NCBI RefSeq assembly: GCF_030409945.1
Contig: NZ_JAUFQV010000028.1
Coordinates: 248,001-312,000, forward strand
Length of the DNA: 64,000 nucleotides
Direction of reading: 5' to 3'
Source of the DNA: Vibrio tapetis subsp. quintayensis
Lineage (GTDB): Bacteria > Pseudomonadota > Gammaproteobacteria > Enterobacterales > Vibrionaceae
A program made the translations under genes and the position numbers. Shown in pieces: positions 40,821-51,016 of the stretch (the first letter of the stretch is position 1; each line of letters starts with the position of its first letter). Below the pieces are notes generated by a model. It was not told the DNA's origin. It worked only from the letters and a program-made list of their open reading frames with translations, and searched no databases.

Positions 40821-40862
40821 CCTTTAGCCTTTAGCCTTTAGCCTTTAGCCTTTAGCCTTTAG
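40821..40862. repeat. Heptamer array, 6 copies of CCTTTAG
   Basis: Six exact copies of CCTTTAG (GGCTAAA read on the - strand... offset by phase) fill 42 bp between the convergent degS and parC, beside their shared terminator. On the - strand every unit contains TAA, so all three frames are closed in that direction. The unit shares the CTAA/CTAC core with the other arrays in the window. Confidence 0.95.
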
Positions 40863-40869
40863 CCAAATA

Positions 40870-40902
40870 TAAAAATCCCCAGCTGACAAGCCGGGGATTT
40901 TT
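40870..40902. terminator. Bidirectional terminator between degS and parC
   Basis: AAAATCCCC and GGGGATTTT form the outer stem, with an inner GC/GC pair around a short loop; A and T runs flank it on both sides. It can end both convergent transcripts and lies about 22 bases from the parC stop. Confidence 0.92.
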
Positions 40903-40923
40903 CGTTTAGCGCGTTATAAACAC

Positions 40924-43200
40924 TTATTCTTGAACATCTTCGATATTAGCTTCGTCAGAATCAATTTCAATGCGCGTAACTCGTTGCAGCCCTCTTGGCA
41001 GTAAACCGCCACGACGACCACGCTCACCACGGAAGTTCTCTAGGTCTGCGGGTTTCAAACCAAGCTTACGTTTACCGGCATAAAGAGTGATCGTTGCGCC
41101 TTGCGGGATGGAAATCAAATGCGACACCATCTCTTCACGAGCTTTTGACTTAGCCGATGGAATATTAATGATTTTGTTGCCCTTACCTTTACCCAATTGT
41201 GGTAAATCTTTCATCGGGAACATCAACATTCGACCTTGATTCGTGATTGCTAAAATCTCATCATTGTCTAAGTTATTAATCGCACTTGGCGCCATTAACT
41301 CAGAGCTTGCTGGTAAGTTAACCAGAGCTTTACCACTGCGGTTTTTCGACAACAAGTCACTGCCTTTACAAACAAAGCCATAGCCCGCATCGGAGCCCAC
41401 TAACCACAACTGCTCATCTTCGCCCATGATCACCTGAGTCACCGAAGTACCCTGACTGATGTTCAAGCGACCTGTAATTGGCTCACCTTGGCTTCGTGCA
41501 GACGGCAGGGAATGTGACTCCAACGAGTAACTGCGGCCATCGCTGCCTAAGAACACCGCTTGCTGGTTACTCTTACCTCTTGCATGCGCAAGGTAGTTAT
41601 CACCGGATTTGAAATTCAAAGTAGACGCATCAACATCATGACCTTTCGCGTGACGTATCCAACCCTTCTCAGATAAAACAACGGTGATTGTTTCACTTGG
41701 GATTAAATCGCGTTCAGTCATTGCTTTTGCTTCTGCACGCTCAACAATAGGAGAGCGACGGTCATCGCCGTATTTTTCAGCATCCGCTTCAATTTCTTTC
41801 TTAAGCAACGTATTCATACGGCGCTCAGAGCCAAGAAGCAATTGCAGTTTATCGCGCTCTTTCTCTAGTTCTTCTTGCTCACCGCGGATCTTAAACTCTT
41901 CTAACTTAGCTAAGTTACGCAGTTTAATATCTAAAATGGCATCTGCTTGGATATCACTGATACCAAAGCGCTGCATCAAGACACCTTTTGGTTCATCCTC
42001 AGTGCGGATTATCTCAATGACTTCGTCAATATTGAGATAAGCAACCAACAAACCTTCTAAAATGTGTAAACGAGCAAGAATTTTATCTAATCGATACTGC
42101 AAGCGACGGCGTACTGTCGTTCGGCGGAACTCAATCCACTCAGAAATGATTTTTACTAAGCCTTTAACTTGAGGGCGATTGTCTAGGCCAATCATATTCA
42201 AGTTAACGCGGAAGTTCTTTTCTAAGTCGGTTGAGGCAAATAAGTGGTTCATCAACTGATCGCAATCAATACGATTAGAACGCGGCACAATAACGATACG
42301 AGTCGGGTTTTCATGATCGCCTTCATCACGAAGATCGTCGACCATCGGTAATTTTTTCGCTCGCATTTGAGCGGCGATTTGCTCTAATAACTTAGAGCCC
42401 GATACTTGGTGTGGCAAAGCAGTCAGGACAATATCGCTGCCTTCTTTGTGCCATACCGCACGCATTTTAATACTGCCTTTACCTGTGCGGTAGATTTTTT
42501 CGATATCAGAAGAAGGAGAAATAATTTCCGCTTCTGTTGGATAATCCGGCCCTTGAATAAAGCTCATAATGTCGCTTAGTTCAGCTTTAGGGTTATCGAT
42601 CAGGTGAACGGTTGCCTTGGCAATTTCACGCACATTATGCGGAGGAATATCTGTCGCCATACCAACCGCAATACCTGTAATGCCATTCAACAGGATATGA
42701 GGTAAGCGAGCAGGCAACATTTGTGGCTCTTTCATTGTGCCATCAAAGTTTGGTTGCCACTCAACTGTGCCTTGGCCTAATTCACCCAGTAGAACTTCAG
42801 CAAATTTAGACAGCTTCGCTTCGGTATAACGCATTGCTGCGAAAGACTTAGGGTCATCTGGCGCCCCCCAGTTACCTTGCCCATCAACTAATGGGTAACG
42901 GTAAGAGAACGGCTGAGCCATTAACACCATGGCTTCGTAACACGCAGAGTCACCATGTGGATGGTACTTACCCAGTACATCACCTACGGTACGAGCGGAT
43001 TTTTTATATTTTGACGCGGCTGATAAGCCTAACTCTGACATCGCGTAAATGATACGGCGCTGTACTGGTTTTAAGCCGTCACCAATATAAGGCAACGCGC
43101 GATCCATGATTACATACATGGAGTAATTGAGATAAGCGTCTTCGGTGAACTTGCGCATTGGCTGCTGTTCAACGCCATCAAATGTAATTTCTGTAGACAT
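40924..43200 (-). CDS. parC: DNA topoisomerase IV subunit A
   Basis: ParC is the DNA-breaking subunit of topoisomerase IV, which unlinks daughter chromosomes. The 758-residue protein has the catalytic tyrosine Y125 in [11 protein letters not shown] and a C-terminal beta-pinwheel. In the quinolone region ([12 protein letters not shown]) the residues S85 and E89 are the sensitive wild type. parE lies 3 bases upstream, in one operon. The acidic C-terminal tail ([12 protein letters not shown]) is unremarkable. Confidence 0.98.
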   Translation of the reverse strand: MSTEITFDGVEQQPMRKFTEDAYLNYSMYVIMDRALPYIGDGLKPVQRRIIYAMSELGLSAASKYKKSARTVGDVLGKYHPHGDSACYEAMVLMAQPFSYRYPLVDGQGNWGAPDDPKSFAAMRYTEAKLSKFAEVLLGELGQGTVEWQPNFDGTMKEPQMLPARLPHILLNGITGIAVGMATDIPPHNVREIAKATVHLIDNPKAELSDIMSFIQGPDYPTEAEIISPSSDIEKIYRTGKGSIKMRAVWHKEGSDIVLTALPHQVSGSKLLEQIAAQMRAKKLPMVDDLRDEGDHENPTRIVIVPRSNRIDCDQLMNHLFASTDLEKNFRVNLNMIGLDNRPQVKGLVKIISEWIEFRRTTVRRRLQYRLDKILARLHILEGLLVAYLNIDEVIEIIRTEDEPKGVLMQRFGISDIQADAILDIKLRNLAKLEEFKIRGEQEELEKERDKLQLLLGSERRMNTLLKKEIEADAEKYGDDRRSPIVERAEAKAMTERDLIPSETITVVLSEKGWIRHAKGHDVDASTLNFKSGDNYLAHARGKSNQQAVFLGSDGRSYSLESHSLPSARSQGEPITGRLNISQGTSVTQVIMGEDEQLWLVGSDAGYGFVCKGSDLLSKNRSGKALVNLPASSELMAPSAINNLDNDEILAITNQGRMLMFPMKDLPQLGKGKGNKIINIPSAKSKAREEMVSHLISIPQGATITLYAGKRKLGLKPADLENFRGERGRRGGLLPRGLQRVTRIEIDSDEANIEDVQE

Positions 43201-43203
43201 CTA

Positions 43204-45084
43204 TTAAACCTCTGCCAAGTCGCCTTTGCTTTGTAACCAAGTGCGTCGATCATCGGCGCGCTTTTTACCTAGCAGCATATCCATCATTTCATCGGTTTCC
43301 GCATTATCATCAATCGTAAGTTGCACTAAACGACGAGTATTTGGATCCATGGTGGTTTCACGCAATTGAAGTGGGTTCATCTCACCCAGTCCTTTAAATC
43401 GCTGAACGTTTATCTTGGCTTTTTTCTTACTTAATCTTTCTAAAACGCCATCTTTTTCATCTTCGTCCAAGGCGTAGAACACTTCTTTGCCGCAATCGAT
43501 TCTAAATAGAGGAGGCATCGCCACATAAATATGACCCGCTTCAACCAAAGAACGGAAATGACGCGTAAATAAAGCGCAAAGTAAGGTCGCAATGTGAAGA
43601 CCATCGGAATCCGCATCCGCAAGGATACAGATCTTACCGTAACGTAAGCTTTCTAGATTATCGCTGTCAGGGTCAATACCCAAAGCGACTGAGATATCAT
43701 GTACCTCTTGAGAGGCCAAGACTTGATCAGCAGACACTTCCCAAGTATTCAGAATTTTACCGCGTAGAGGCATTACTGCTTGGAATTCTCGGTCACGAGC
43801 TTGTTTCGCAGAACCGCCTGCCGAGTCACCTTCCACAAAGAAAATTTCGGTACGGTTTAAATCTTGTACTGAACAATCGGTCAGCTTACCCGGTAATGCC
43901 GGGCCAGAAGCGATTTTTTTACGGACCACTTTTTTGCTTGCTCGCATACGGCGATGCGCATTGGCAATACACAATTCAGCTAACAATTCAGCTAGCTGTG
44001 GCTTTTCATTCAACCACAAGCTAAAGGCATCTTTAACCACACCAGAAACAAAAGCTGCACACTGACGAGAAGACAAACGTTCTTTGGTTTGCCCTGCAAA
44101 CTGTGGCTCTTGCATTTTGACCGACAATACATAAGAACAACGATCAAATACATCGTCCCCCGTGAGCTTAACTCCGCGAGGTAACAAGTTACGGAACTCG
44201 CAGAATTCGCGCATGGCATCAAGCAAACCTTGGCGCAAACCGTTCACATGCGTACCACCTTGTTTGGTTGGTACTAAGTTTACGTAGCTCTCGGTGATCA
44301 ATTCACCGCCTTCAGGCTGCCAAATGATCGCCCACGTTGCCATTTCTGTTTCTGCGACAAATTCACCAATATAAGGTGATTCAGGTAGAACGGTATAACC
44401 TTTCACACCTTCTGCTAGGTAGTCGTTCAAGCCGTCTTCGTAAAGCCACTTATACTCGTCGCCATTCACTTTATCGCTGAAGGTGATTTCCAAGCCAGAA
44501 CAAAGCACCGCTTTTGCACGCAGGTTATTGACTAAGCGCAATACGGAAAATTTAGAACTATCAAAGTATTTAGGGTCAGGCCAAAAATGAACAGATGTAC
44601 CGGTGTTTCTCACACCACACGTACCGGTTGTCGTTAATGGAGACGCCGTGTTACCGCTTTCAAAGGCAATCTCATGGACTTCGCCATTACGCTTCACTGT
44701 TACCTGAACACGCGTTGATAGGGCATTCACAACAGAGATGCCTACGCCGTGCAAGCCACCGGAAAACTTATAGTTATCGTTAGAGAACTTACCACCAGCA
44801 TGCAGCTTGGTCATAATAAGTTCCACACCTGAGATCCCCTTTTCTGGGTGGATATCAACAGGCATACCACGCCCATCATCGATCACTTCCAGTGATTGAT
44901 CAGCGTGAAGAATGACTTTTATCTTCTTTGCATGCCCTGCTAACGCTTCATCTACCGAGTTATCAATCACTTCTTGAGCGAGATGGTTCGGGCGATCGGT
45001 TTCAGTGTACATGCCAGGGCGATGTCTTACTGGGTCAAGACCTTCAAGAACCGAAAGGTCTTTCGCATTATATTGTTCAGCCAT
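43204..45084 (-). CDS. parE: DNA topoisomerase IV subunit B
   Basis: ParE is the ATPase subunit of topoisomerase IV. The 626-residue protein has the GHKL motifs DNSVDEAL near 42, DDGRGMPVDIH near 67 and GLHGVGISVVNAL near 110. The TOPRIM block has EGDSAGGSAKQ, PLRGKILN and DADSDGLHI. It heads the parE-parC pair; yqiA is 239 bp upstream. In that gap I see an exact TTGACA (- strand, 45252-45257) but no convincing -10 partner. Confidence 0.98.
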   Translation of the reverse strand: MAEQYNAKDLSVLEGLDPVRHRPGMYTETDRPNHLAQEVIDNSVDEALAGHAKKIKVILHADQSLEVIDDGRGMPVDIHPEKGISGVELIMTKLHAGGKFSNDNYKFSGGLHGVGISVVNALSTRVQVTVKRNGEVHEIAFESGNTASPLTTTGTCGVRNTGTSVHFWPDPKYFDSSKFSVLRLVNNLRAKAVLCSGLEITFSDKVNGDEYKWLYEDGLNDYLAEGVKGYTVLPESPYIGEFVAETEMATWAIIWQPEGGELITESYVNLVPTKQGGTHVNGLRQGLLDAMREFCEFRNLLPRGVKLTGDDVFDRCSYVLSVKMQEPQFAGQTKERLSSRQCAAFVSGVVKDAFSLWLNEKPQLAELLAELCIANAHRRMRASKKVVRKKIASGPALPGKLTDCSVQDLNRTEIFFVEGDSAGGSAKQARDREFQAVMPLRGKILNTWEVSADQVLASQEVHDISVALGIDPDSDNLESLRYGKICILADADSDGLHIATLLCALFTRHFRSLVEAGHIYVAMPPLFRIDCGKEVFYALDEDEKDGVLERLSKKKAKINVQRFKGLGEMNPLQLRETTMDPNTRRLVQLTIDDNAETDEMMDMLLGKKRADDRRTWLQSKGDLAEV

Positions 45085-45323
45085 AATACGGATTTATACT
45101 CAAATGATTTGGGCCACAAATTGTCGTTCGCAGCTAGATTGTTAAGTTTTATACTGGACACTGTTGGAAAATAAGCCTGATAGAAGAAAAAGGCAGCAAA
45201 TACGCAGTGTTCGAAACTATGATGAGACATAGTCTGGAACAGACCAAGTGATGTCAAGTGAGAGACGAAACTAAAGGATAAATTTATGACCCCATACCCA
45301 TTGCGTTGATGGAGTCAATATTT

Positions 45324-45917
45324 CTATAGTTCTAAAAATTGGATGATTTGTTCTGGGTATCGTTCGAATCCAACGAAGCTATGATCACCACCAGCCTCGA
45401 CTGTTTTTCGGCTCAACTGATATTTATCGACCGCTTGACGATAATCTAATACCTCATCGCCTTCTTGTTGCAGCAACCAAAAATCAGCTGGTTGAGCTAG
45501 CTGTGCAACTTCTAACGCTTTGAGTTCACTCATGTGCGCGGTTTCGAGCACGTACATTTCATTGGTGTAAGGGTTAACTTGCTCACCTAAGTAATCGGCC
45601 AATAATTCATATGGTCGCACAGCAGGATTCACCAACACAGCTTTTAGCCCATAACGACTATTTAACCACGTGGATAGGTAACCGCCTAAAGAGCTACCAA
45701 CGAGCCCTATTTTGTAATCGTGTATATGAGACTCTATGAGCTGGATAAGCTGCTGGCTTGCCGCTTCTGGATAACAAGAGATCTGAGGGATAACCACTTT
45801 GATGTCTGGTCGATATTGTTGACAATACTCGCTCATCAACTGTGCCTTAAGAGAGTTAGGCGAGCTGTTAAAGCCATGAATATAGAGCAACAGCGACGGC
45901 TTTTCTGATGTGTTCAC
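45324..45917 (-). CDS. yqiA: Esterase YqiA (alpha/beta hydrolase, UPF0227)
   Basis: YqiA is a small esterase; E. coli YqiA cleaves short acyl esters but its natural substrate is not known. It shows the family N-terminus LLLYIHGFNSSPNSLKA, the nucleophile elbow GSSLGGY and the histidine block GGDHSF near the C-terminus. I choose the GTG at 45917 (197 residues) since AGGA lies upstream; a GTG at 45941 (205 residues) is possible. It follows cpdA after about 30 bases in the order seen in E. coli. Confidence 0.92.
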   Translation of the reverse strand: MNTSEKPSLLLYIHGFNSSPNSLKAQLMSEYCQQYRPDIKVVIPQISCYPEAASQQLIQLIESHIHDYKIGLVGSSLGGYLSTWLNSRYGLKAVLVNPAVRPYELLADYLGEQVNPYTNEMYVLETAHMSELKALEVAQLAQPADFWLLQQEGDEVLDYRQAVDKYQLSRKTVEAGGDHSFVGFERYPEQIIQFLEL

Positions 45918-45947
45918 TAGCTCTTTTCCTCGAGGTGTCACGATAAA

Positions 45948-46763
45948 TTAGTAACCTGCTGAAGTGAAATCAGGCAAAAAACTGTCAGATTCTAGCCTGC
46001 CGACTTCAAGCTTTAGTTCGCCATCTGCAAACAACTCTAACATACGCCAACCCGGCGACTGGTTATCAAGAGCAAAATCAGCAGAGTTTGGCTTAAATTG
46101 AACACAGGTTGACGGGGTGGCAATCACTCGTACGCCTTGATGCTTAACATCAAAATCCTGATGTACATGGCCGCATAGTATGCCTTTTACATTACTATGC
46201 TTACCGATTACCGACCATAACTGTTCAGATTCTTGTAACGTATGCTGATCAAGCCACGCACTGCCAACTAAAATAGGATGATGGTGCAGCAACACTAGGC
46301 TATGTCTGTCACTGTGCGTTGTAAGCTTTTCGTCCAGCAATGCCAGTTGCTCATCACTTAGCCGGCCATGAGGGACGCCAGCTACTTGACTATCAAGTAA
46401 AATGATCTGCCAAGTCTCACCTAGCAATACATGTGTGGTCGCTACGATTTGAGCAGATGGCATCACACTTTGCATACTTGGCTTGTAATCGTGATTGCCT
46501 GGCAACCAAAAGCACGGCTTTTTCAACGGGGCAATACCGTCGGCAAAGCGATGATAGGAAGTATCGGTATGATCTTGAGAAATGTCACCGGTCGCTAGAA
46601 TAGCGGAATAGTCAAATTCAGTCGCTTGAACAGCATCGACAACCGCGTGAAAGCTATCGAGCGTAGTTACACTCAATAAGGAGCCATCCACTGGTTCAAA
46701 CAGATGAGTATCTGTTATTTGTATAAGCTTAATGCTTTCCGTTGATTCTAATGCCAATCTCAA
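45948..46763 (-). CDS. cpdA: 3',5'-cyclic-AMP phosphodiesterase CpdA
   Basis: CpdA hydrolyses cyclic AMP and so lowers CRP signalling. The 271-residue protein is a binuclear metallophosphatase, with metal-ligand motifs ITDTH near 17, ATGDISQD near 57, LPGNHD near 90 and the histidines HHH near 165 and GHVHQD near 200. It lies between yqiB and yqiA on the same strand, the known icc neighbourhood. Confidence 0.95.
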   Translation of the reverse strand: MRLALESTESIKLIQITDTHLFEPVDGSLLSVTTLDSFHAVVDAVQATEFDYSAILATGDISQDHTDTSYHRFADGIAPLKKPCFWLPGNHDYKPSMQSVMPSAQIVATTHVLLGETWQIILLDSQVAGVPHGRLSDEQLALLDEKLTTHSDRHSLVLLHHHPILVGSAWLDQHTLQESEQLWSVIGKHSNVKGILCGHVHQDFDVKHQGVRVIATPSTCVQFKPNSADFALDNQSPGWRMLELFADGELKLEVGRLESDSFLPDFTSAGY

Positions 46764-46807
46764 AATATAAAACCTGACTAATTCTCTTTAGTGCTCTATC
46801 TGACTAT

Positions 46808-47245
46808 TTAATAAACCGGCGCACGGCTAATGCCCTTACGCAAGCAAAAGGTTAACCATTCACCTAGGAAACGATTAAGCTGAAACTTTTCATCTTTTTG
46901 TGCCATTTTTGAATTTGGGTAATCGTATTTAGCTTTCACTCTAACCATCAATTCACTTGCAAAGACTTCCGCAACCCTAGCATCGTGATACAAACGCACG
47001 GCCATTTTAGGCAATGGGAATATAGGTAACTCTTCACATTGGCAGATATCAACCACCGTCGTATATTTGGTGATTTCAGACACTTCGATCTGATACACCA
47101 TTTGTTCAACTTGGTAAGAGCGTACATCTCCTACGCTCGGCTGACTCGGCAATAAAGCGTTGAGTTTGGCATAGTTTGTTTCATACACACGCATCAACTC
47201 AGCGAGATCAACATGGTATGGTTTTGTTTTCACTACTTTACCCAC
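46808..47245 (-). CDS. yqiB: YqiB family protein (DUF1249)
   Basis: The function is not known. The 145-residue protein matches the DUF1249 pattern of the E. coli YqiB family (LMRVYETNYAKLNALLP, then VDICQCEELPIFPLPKMAVRLYHDARVAEVF). It has no signal peptide or membrane segment. It overlaps the end of nudF by 13 bases and lies upstream of cpdA, so it is probably co-transcribed and translationally coupled with nudF. Confidence 0.9.
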   Translation of the reverse strand: MGKVVKTKPYHVDLAELMRVYETNYAKLNALLPSQPSVGDVRSYQVEQMVYQIEVSEITKYTTVVDICQCEELPIFPLPKMAVRLYHDARVAEVFASELMVRVKAKYDYPNSKMAQKDEKFQLNRFLGEWLTFCLRKGISRAPVY

Positions 47246-47862
47246 CTAGACTTTAATTCTTCATGGTTCAATTCTAACCATTGTAATGCCATTATTGAGG
47301 CACCATTCTCAATTTTTCCATCTTTGACCAACTGATAAGCGTCGGATCTAGAGAAAACATGTACTTTGATGTCTTCATCTTCATAGTCTAAGCCATGAAC
47401 TCCAGATGCGCTTGTTGCATCCACTAAGCCTACAAATACATCCAGTTTCTCAGAACACCCACCCGAAGATGGATAGTAACTGGTGATGGCTTCGACGGTT
47501 CTCACTTCAATGCCAGCTTCCTCGAACGCTTCACGTTTTACGACGTCTTCTGGGGACTCATTCACATCAATGATACCTGCCACTATTTCAAGTTGCCAAG
47601 GGTTATCATGTTCCAATACACCCACTCGAATTTGTTCGATCATAACGACTTGGTCGGTCACTGGATCATATGGAATAAGGGCTGCCGCGTGACCGCGCTC
47701 AAACATTTCACGTTGAACCTTGCTACTCCAGCCACCTTCAAATAGTTTATGTTGAAAAGTATATTTAACTACCTTAAAAAAACCTGAAAAAAGCGTGGTT
47801 TTTGAGATGATTTTTACATCACTATGAGTAAACTGCTTGAACTTGTTGTCTGACTGGCGCAT
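47233..47862 (-). CDS. nudF: ADP-ribose diphosphatase NudF
   Basis: NudF splits ADP-ribose into AMP and ribose-5-phosphate. From the ATG at 47862 it has 209 residues and a full Nudix box (G-x5-E-x7-REx2EE-x-G) formed by GIIDVNE and REAFEEAGI, about residues 97-120. A GGAGGG ribosome site fits this start; the frame is open to 47913. It heads the nudF-yqiB-cpdA-yqiA group and is divergent from tolC. Confidence 0.95.
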   Translation of the reverse strand: MRQSDNKFKQFTHSDVKIISKTTLFSGFFKVVKYTFQHKLFEGGWSSKVQREMFERGHAAALIPYDPVTDQVVMIEQIRVGVLEHDNPWQLEIVAGIIDVNESPEDVVKREAFEEAGIEVRTVEAITSYYPSSGGCSEKLDVFVGLVDATSASGVHGLDYEDEDIKVHVFSRSDAYQLVKDGKIENGASIMALQWLELNHEELKSRWVK

Positions 47863-47883
47863 AGATCCCTCCGAGAAGTAGAA

Positions 47884-47913
47884 ATAATACTCGTAGTTAT
47901 GCCCAATGACCAA
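47884..47913 (-). promoter_or_regulatory. Predicted promoter for nudF
   Basis: On the - strand TTGGTC and TATTAT are 18 bp apart, a moderate sigma-70 match about 20 bases before the nudF start. The remainder of the nudF-tolC gap (47914-48087) is AT-rich, with an A-tract at 47946-47953 and a small inverted repeat TTGCTT/AAGCAA at 48011-48029. Confidence 0.45.
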
Positions 47914-48087
47914 TGACAGCGCTCAACTTTTTTGACAATCATTGCAAAAAAAATTTAGAGATTCGATTATTTTGCTATACGAGTGGACTATATAGTGACA
48001 AATAACACTATTGCTTGCACAATAAGCAACAATATAAGTTACACTCGTGTGGCGTCATTTACTAATTTAAGGCAAAGGAAAAGCAAG

Positions 48088-49404
48088 ATGAAAAAGCTGC
48101 TTCCAATTTTTATCAGTGCTGCACTTGGCAGTTTATCTGCAACAGCAACTGCTGACAGCATCACTGAGATCTACAACTTAGCAAAACAGAATGATCCTCA
48201 ATTACTTAGTGCTGCAGCATCTCGCGAAGCGGCATTTGAAGCAGTAAACAGCTCTCGTAGTACCCTACTGCCACAAATTAACCTGACCGCGGGTTACGAC
48301 ATTGCTCGTACTAGTGCTGATCGCCCAGAGCGTGAAAGCAACGTACTTTCAGCCGGTGTTGGTTTTACTCAAGAGTTGTACCAACGCAGCAGTTGGGTAA
48401 ACCTAGAATTAGCTGAAATGAGTGCTCGTCAAGTGGACTCCACTTATGCCGCACAACAACAAGGTTTGATCCTTCGTGTTTCTCAAGCTTATTTTGAAGT
48501 ACTGCGTGCGCAAGACAGCCTAGAATTCGTTCGCGCTGAAAAAGCAGCCGTTGCTCGTCAATTAGAGCAAACGAAACAACGCTTTGAAGTGGGTCTCTCT
48601 GCCATTACCGATGTGCACGATGCACAAGCTCAATACGACAGCGTATTGGCCTCAGAGGTTCTTGCAGACAACACCTTGATCAACAGCTACGAATCCCTTC
48701 GTGAGATCACAGGCCAAGAGCACGCAAACCTAGACGTATTGGATACAGAGCGTTTTTCTGCAAGCAAATCGGACACACCATCTGCGGAGCTAGTAAAGGA
48801 AGCGCAAGAGAAAAACTTGAGCTTGTTGGCACAGCGTATTGCGCAAGACATCGCGAAAGACACAATCAAGCTAGCAAGCTCTGGGCATCTACCGTCGTTA
48901 AGTCTAAGCGGTGGTTACCAGTATTCAGATAAAGACAAAGCGTACCCACAATCATCGAACCAATCTAACAACGACTTTAACATCGGTGTTCAATTGGCCG
49001 TTCCGCTATACACTGGTGGTAACACCACATCTCAAGTAAAACAAGCTGAATCAAAATACGTTGCAGCGAGTCAAGATCTTGAGAAAGTATACCGTAGCGT
49101 AGTAAAAGACGTTCGCGCACAAAACAACAACATCTCAGCGACTATCGGTGCTATCCGTGCTTATGACCAATCTGTAATTTCTGCAGAGTCAGCACTTGAA
49201 GCAACCGAAGCCGGCTTTGATGTGGGCACACGTACTATCGTTGATGTTCTCGATTCAACTCGTCGTCTATACGATGCGAACCGTAACCTGTCTAACGCAC
49301 GTTACGATTACATCTTAAGTGTACTGAAACTGCGTCAAGCGGTTGGTACGCTGAGCGAGCAAGATATCCTTGATATTAATGCGGGTCTTAAGGCTGCAGG
49401 TTAA
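48088..49404 (+). CDS. tolC: Outer membrane efflux channel TolC
   Basis: TolC is the trimeric outer-membrane exit duct for multidrug efflux pumps and type I secretion. From the ATG at 48088 it has 438 residues, with a signal peptide (cleavage near ATA-D at 24) and two outer-membrane factor repeats. Each repeat has a beta strand pair and long helices, such as LRVSQAYFEVLRAQDSLEF near 130 and ALEATEAGFDVGTRTIVDVLDSTR near 370. A longer frame to 47983 lacks a signal peptide at its start. The stop is followed directly by a heptamer array. Confidence 0.96.
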   Translation: MKKLLPIFISAALGSLSATATADSITEIYNLAKQNDPQLLSAAASREAAFEAVNSSRSTLLPQINLTAGYDIARTSADRPERESNVLSAGVGFTQELYQRSSWVNLELAEMSARQVDSTYAAQQQGLILRVSQAYFEVLRAQDSLEFVRAEKAAVARQLEQTKQRFEVGLSAITDVHDAQAQYDSVLASEVLADNTLINSYESLREITGQEHANLDVLDTERFSASKSDTPSAELVKEAQEKNLSLLAQRIAQDIAKDTIKLASSGHLPSLSLSGGYQYSDKDKAYPQSSNQSNNDFNIGVQLAVPLYTGGNTTSQVKQAESKYVAASQDLEKVYRSVVKDVRAQNNNISATIGAIRAYDQSVISAESALEATEAGFDVGTRTIVDVLDSTRRLYDANRNLSNARYDYILSVLKLRQAVGTLSEQDILDINAGLKAAG

Positions 49405-49453
49405 TAAGTACTGAAGGTTAAGTACTAAAAGCTAAGTACTAAAAGCTGAAGAA
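49405..49453 (+). repeat. Heptamer array after the tolC stop codon
   Basis: Seven 7-bp units follow the stop in register: TAAGTAC, TGAAGGT, TAAGTAC, TAAAAGC, TAAGTAC, TAAAAGC, TGAAGAA. Every unit begins with TAA or TGA, so all three frames are closed repeatedly. Bases 49416-49446 are identical, inverted, to 26424-26454 at the rsmI end. Confidence 0.92.
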
Positions 49454-49454
49454 T

Positions 49455-49486
49455 AAAAAAACGACGCGTGATGCGTCGTTTTTTTT
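49455..49486. terminator. Bidirectional terminator between tolC and hldE
   Basis: A run of A and ACGACGC pairs with GCGTCGT and a run of T around GTGAT, giving a 13-bp stem with U-tracts in both directions. It ends tolC and probably also hldE. Confidence 0.93.
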
Positions 49487-49522
49487 GAGTAGAATACAGA
49501 GACGGGCTTCGCGCAGCGAATC

Positions 49523-50953
49523 CTATCCTTTTCCGCCTTTAATCGCTTCGATGATTTCAGTCGTAGAGCAGCCATCTTCAAAGTTTAGTACTCGAACTTC
49601 GCCGCCTGCGGCAATCACTTCTTCGCCACCAGCAATTTCATGCGGTTTGTAATCGCCACCTTTCACTAGCAAGGTTGGCAACACTTCTGAAATTAAGCGT
49701 TGTGGTGTTTCTTCATTAAACGGTACAACCCAATCAACAGCGCCTAAGCCTGCTAATACCGCCATACGGCGATCGGTTGGGTTTACAGGACGACCAGGGC
49801 CTTTTAACGCACGAACAGACTCATCGGTGTTAACCGCCACAATTAAGCGGTCACCCAGCTCAGCAGCATGATTCAAATACGACACATGACCTGCGTGTAA
49901 AATATCAAAGCAACCATTGGTCATCACCACTTTTTGGCCTTTAGCTCGTGCTTTCTTCACCGCTTCGATGAGTGCATTCTCGCTAATAATACCAAAGTCC
50001 GTATCTTGGCTGCCATGAACCGCTTCTGCTAATTCGATGGTAGACAGCGTAGAAGTACCTAACTTACCTACCACGACACCCGCCGCAGCGTTAGCCAAAG
50101 CACAAGCTTCTTCAAACGGCTTACCCGCCGCAACCGATGCCGCAAGAACTGAGATAACCGTATCGCCTGCACCGGTTACGTCATACACTTCTTGTGCTTG
50201 CGTTGGTAAGTGGAACGGCTTTTGATCACGGCGAAGTAGTGTCATGCCGTGCTCACTGCGAGTCACTAGCAATGCTTCAAATTCAAATTCTTCAATCAGA
50301 GCTAGGCCTTTGGCCACCAAGTCAGCATCATCTTCAACCTTACCGGCAACTAATTCGAATTCAGCCATGTTTGGCGTCAATAAGGTTGCACCACGGTAGC
50401 GCTCAAAGTCCGCGCCTTTAGGGTCAATGAATACTGGTACTTTAGCCGCGCGAGCTTTCTGAATAAACGCTTGAACGTGTTCCAATGCACCTTTGGCGTA
50501 ATCCGACAAAATCACCGATTTCACGTTTGGCAGGGCTTGTTCCATGCGAGTAAGCACGTGGCTAGAGTCAACACTCTTAAAGCTGTCTTCAAAGTCTAGA
50601 CGGATCAACTGTTGACCACGGCTCATAACACGAAGTTTGGTAATGGTTGGAAAGTCTGCCAGCTCAACAAAGTCACACTTTACTTTCAGTGATGACAGTT
50701 TATCGGTGAGTACTCGTGCAGGTTCATCCTGACCGGTCAATCCAACCAAGTGTGCTTTGCCTCCTAACGCCGCAATGTTCATTGCTACGTTAGCCGCGCC
50801 GCCCGGACGCTCTTCGTTTTCTTCTACTTTAACGACTGGCACTGGCGCTTCAGGGGAAATGCGTCCTGTTGGGCCATACCAATAGCGATCAAGCATCACG
50901 TCGCCGACGATCAATACACCAGATTGAGCGTAATCAGGCAAAATGGGTTTCAT
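49523..50953 (-). CDS. hldE: Bifunctional heptose 7-phosphate kinase / heptose 1-phosphate adenylyltransferase
   Basis: HldE performs two steps of ADP-heptose synthesis for the lipopolysaccharide inner core. From the ATG at 50953 it has 476 residues. The N-terminal ribokinase-type domain (about 1-318) has [11 protein letters not shown] and [11 protein letters not shown]; the C-terminal nucleotidyltransferase domain (about 345-476) has [16 protein letters not shown]. The frame is open to 51001 but the N-terminus fits the family from 50953. It follows glnE at 63 bases, as in E. coli. Confidence 0.96.
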   Translation of the reverse strand: MKPILPDYAQSGVLIVGDVMLDRYWYGPTGRISPEAPVPVVKVEENEERPGGAANVAMNIAALGGKAHLVGLTGQDEPARVLTDKLSSLKVKCDFVELADFPTITKLRVMSRGQQLIRLDFEDSFKSVDSSHVLTRMEQALPNVKSVILSDYAKGALEHVQAFIQKARAAKVPVFIDPKGADFERYRGATLLTPNMAEFELVAGKVEDDADLVAKGLALIEEFEFEALLVTRSEHGMTLLRRDQKPFHLPTQAQEVYDVTGAGDTVISVLAASVAAGKPFEEACALANAAAGVVVGKLGTSTLSTIELAEAVHGSQDTDFGIISENALIEAVKKARAKGQKVVMTNGCFDILHAGHVSYLNHAAELGDRLIVAVNTDESVRALKGPGRPVNPTDRRMAVLAGLGAVDWVVPFNEETPQRLISEVLPTLLVKGGDYKPHEIAGGEEVIAAGGEVRVLNFEDGCSTTEIIEAIKGGKG

Positions 50954-51016
50954 AACTGTCTCCAATACATCAGATCTGGGGGCATGGTAACACAACCCCA
51001 AACCATCAAAAAATAA

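Noticed and set aside
40821..40862. CRISPR array
   Set aside because: Units are 7 bp and adjacent, without spacers, and no cas gene is present in the window.
47932..47960. Exact TTGACA upstream of tolC as its -35 box
   Set aside because: At 17 bp only TTAGAG is found, a poor -10. The tolC promoter stays undetermined.
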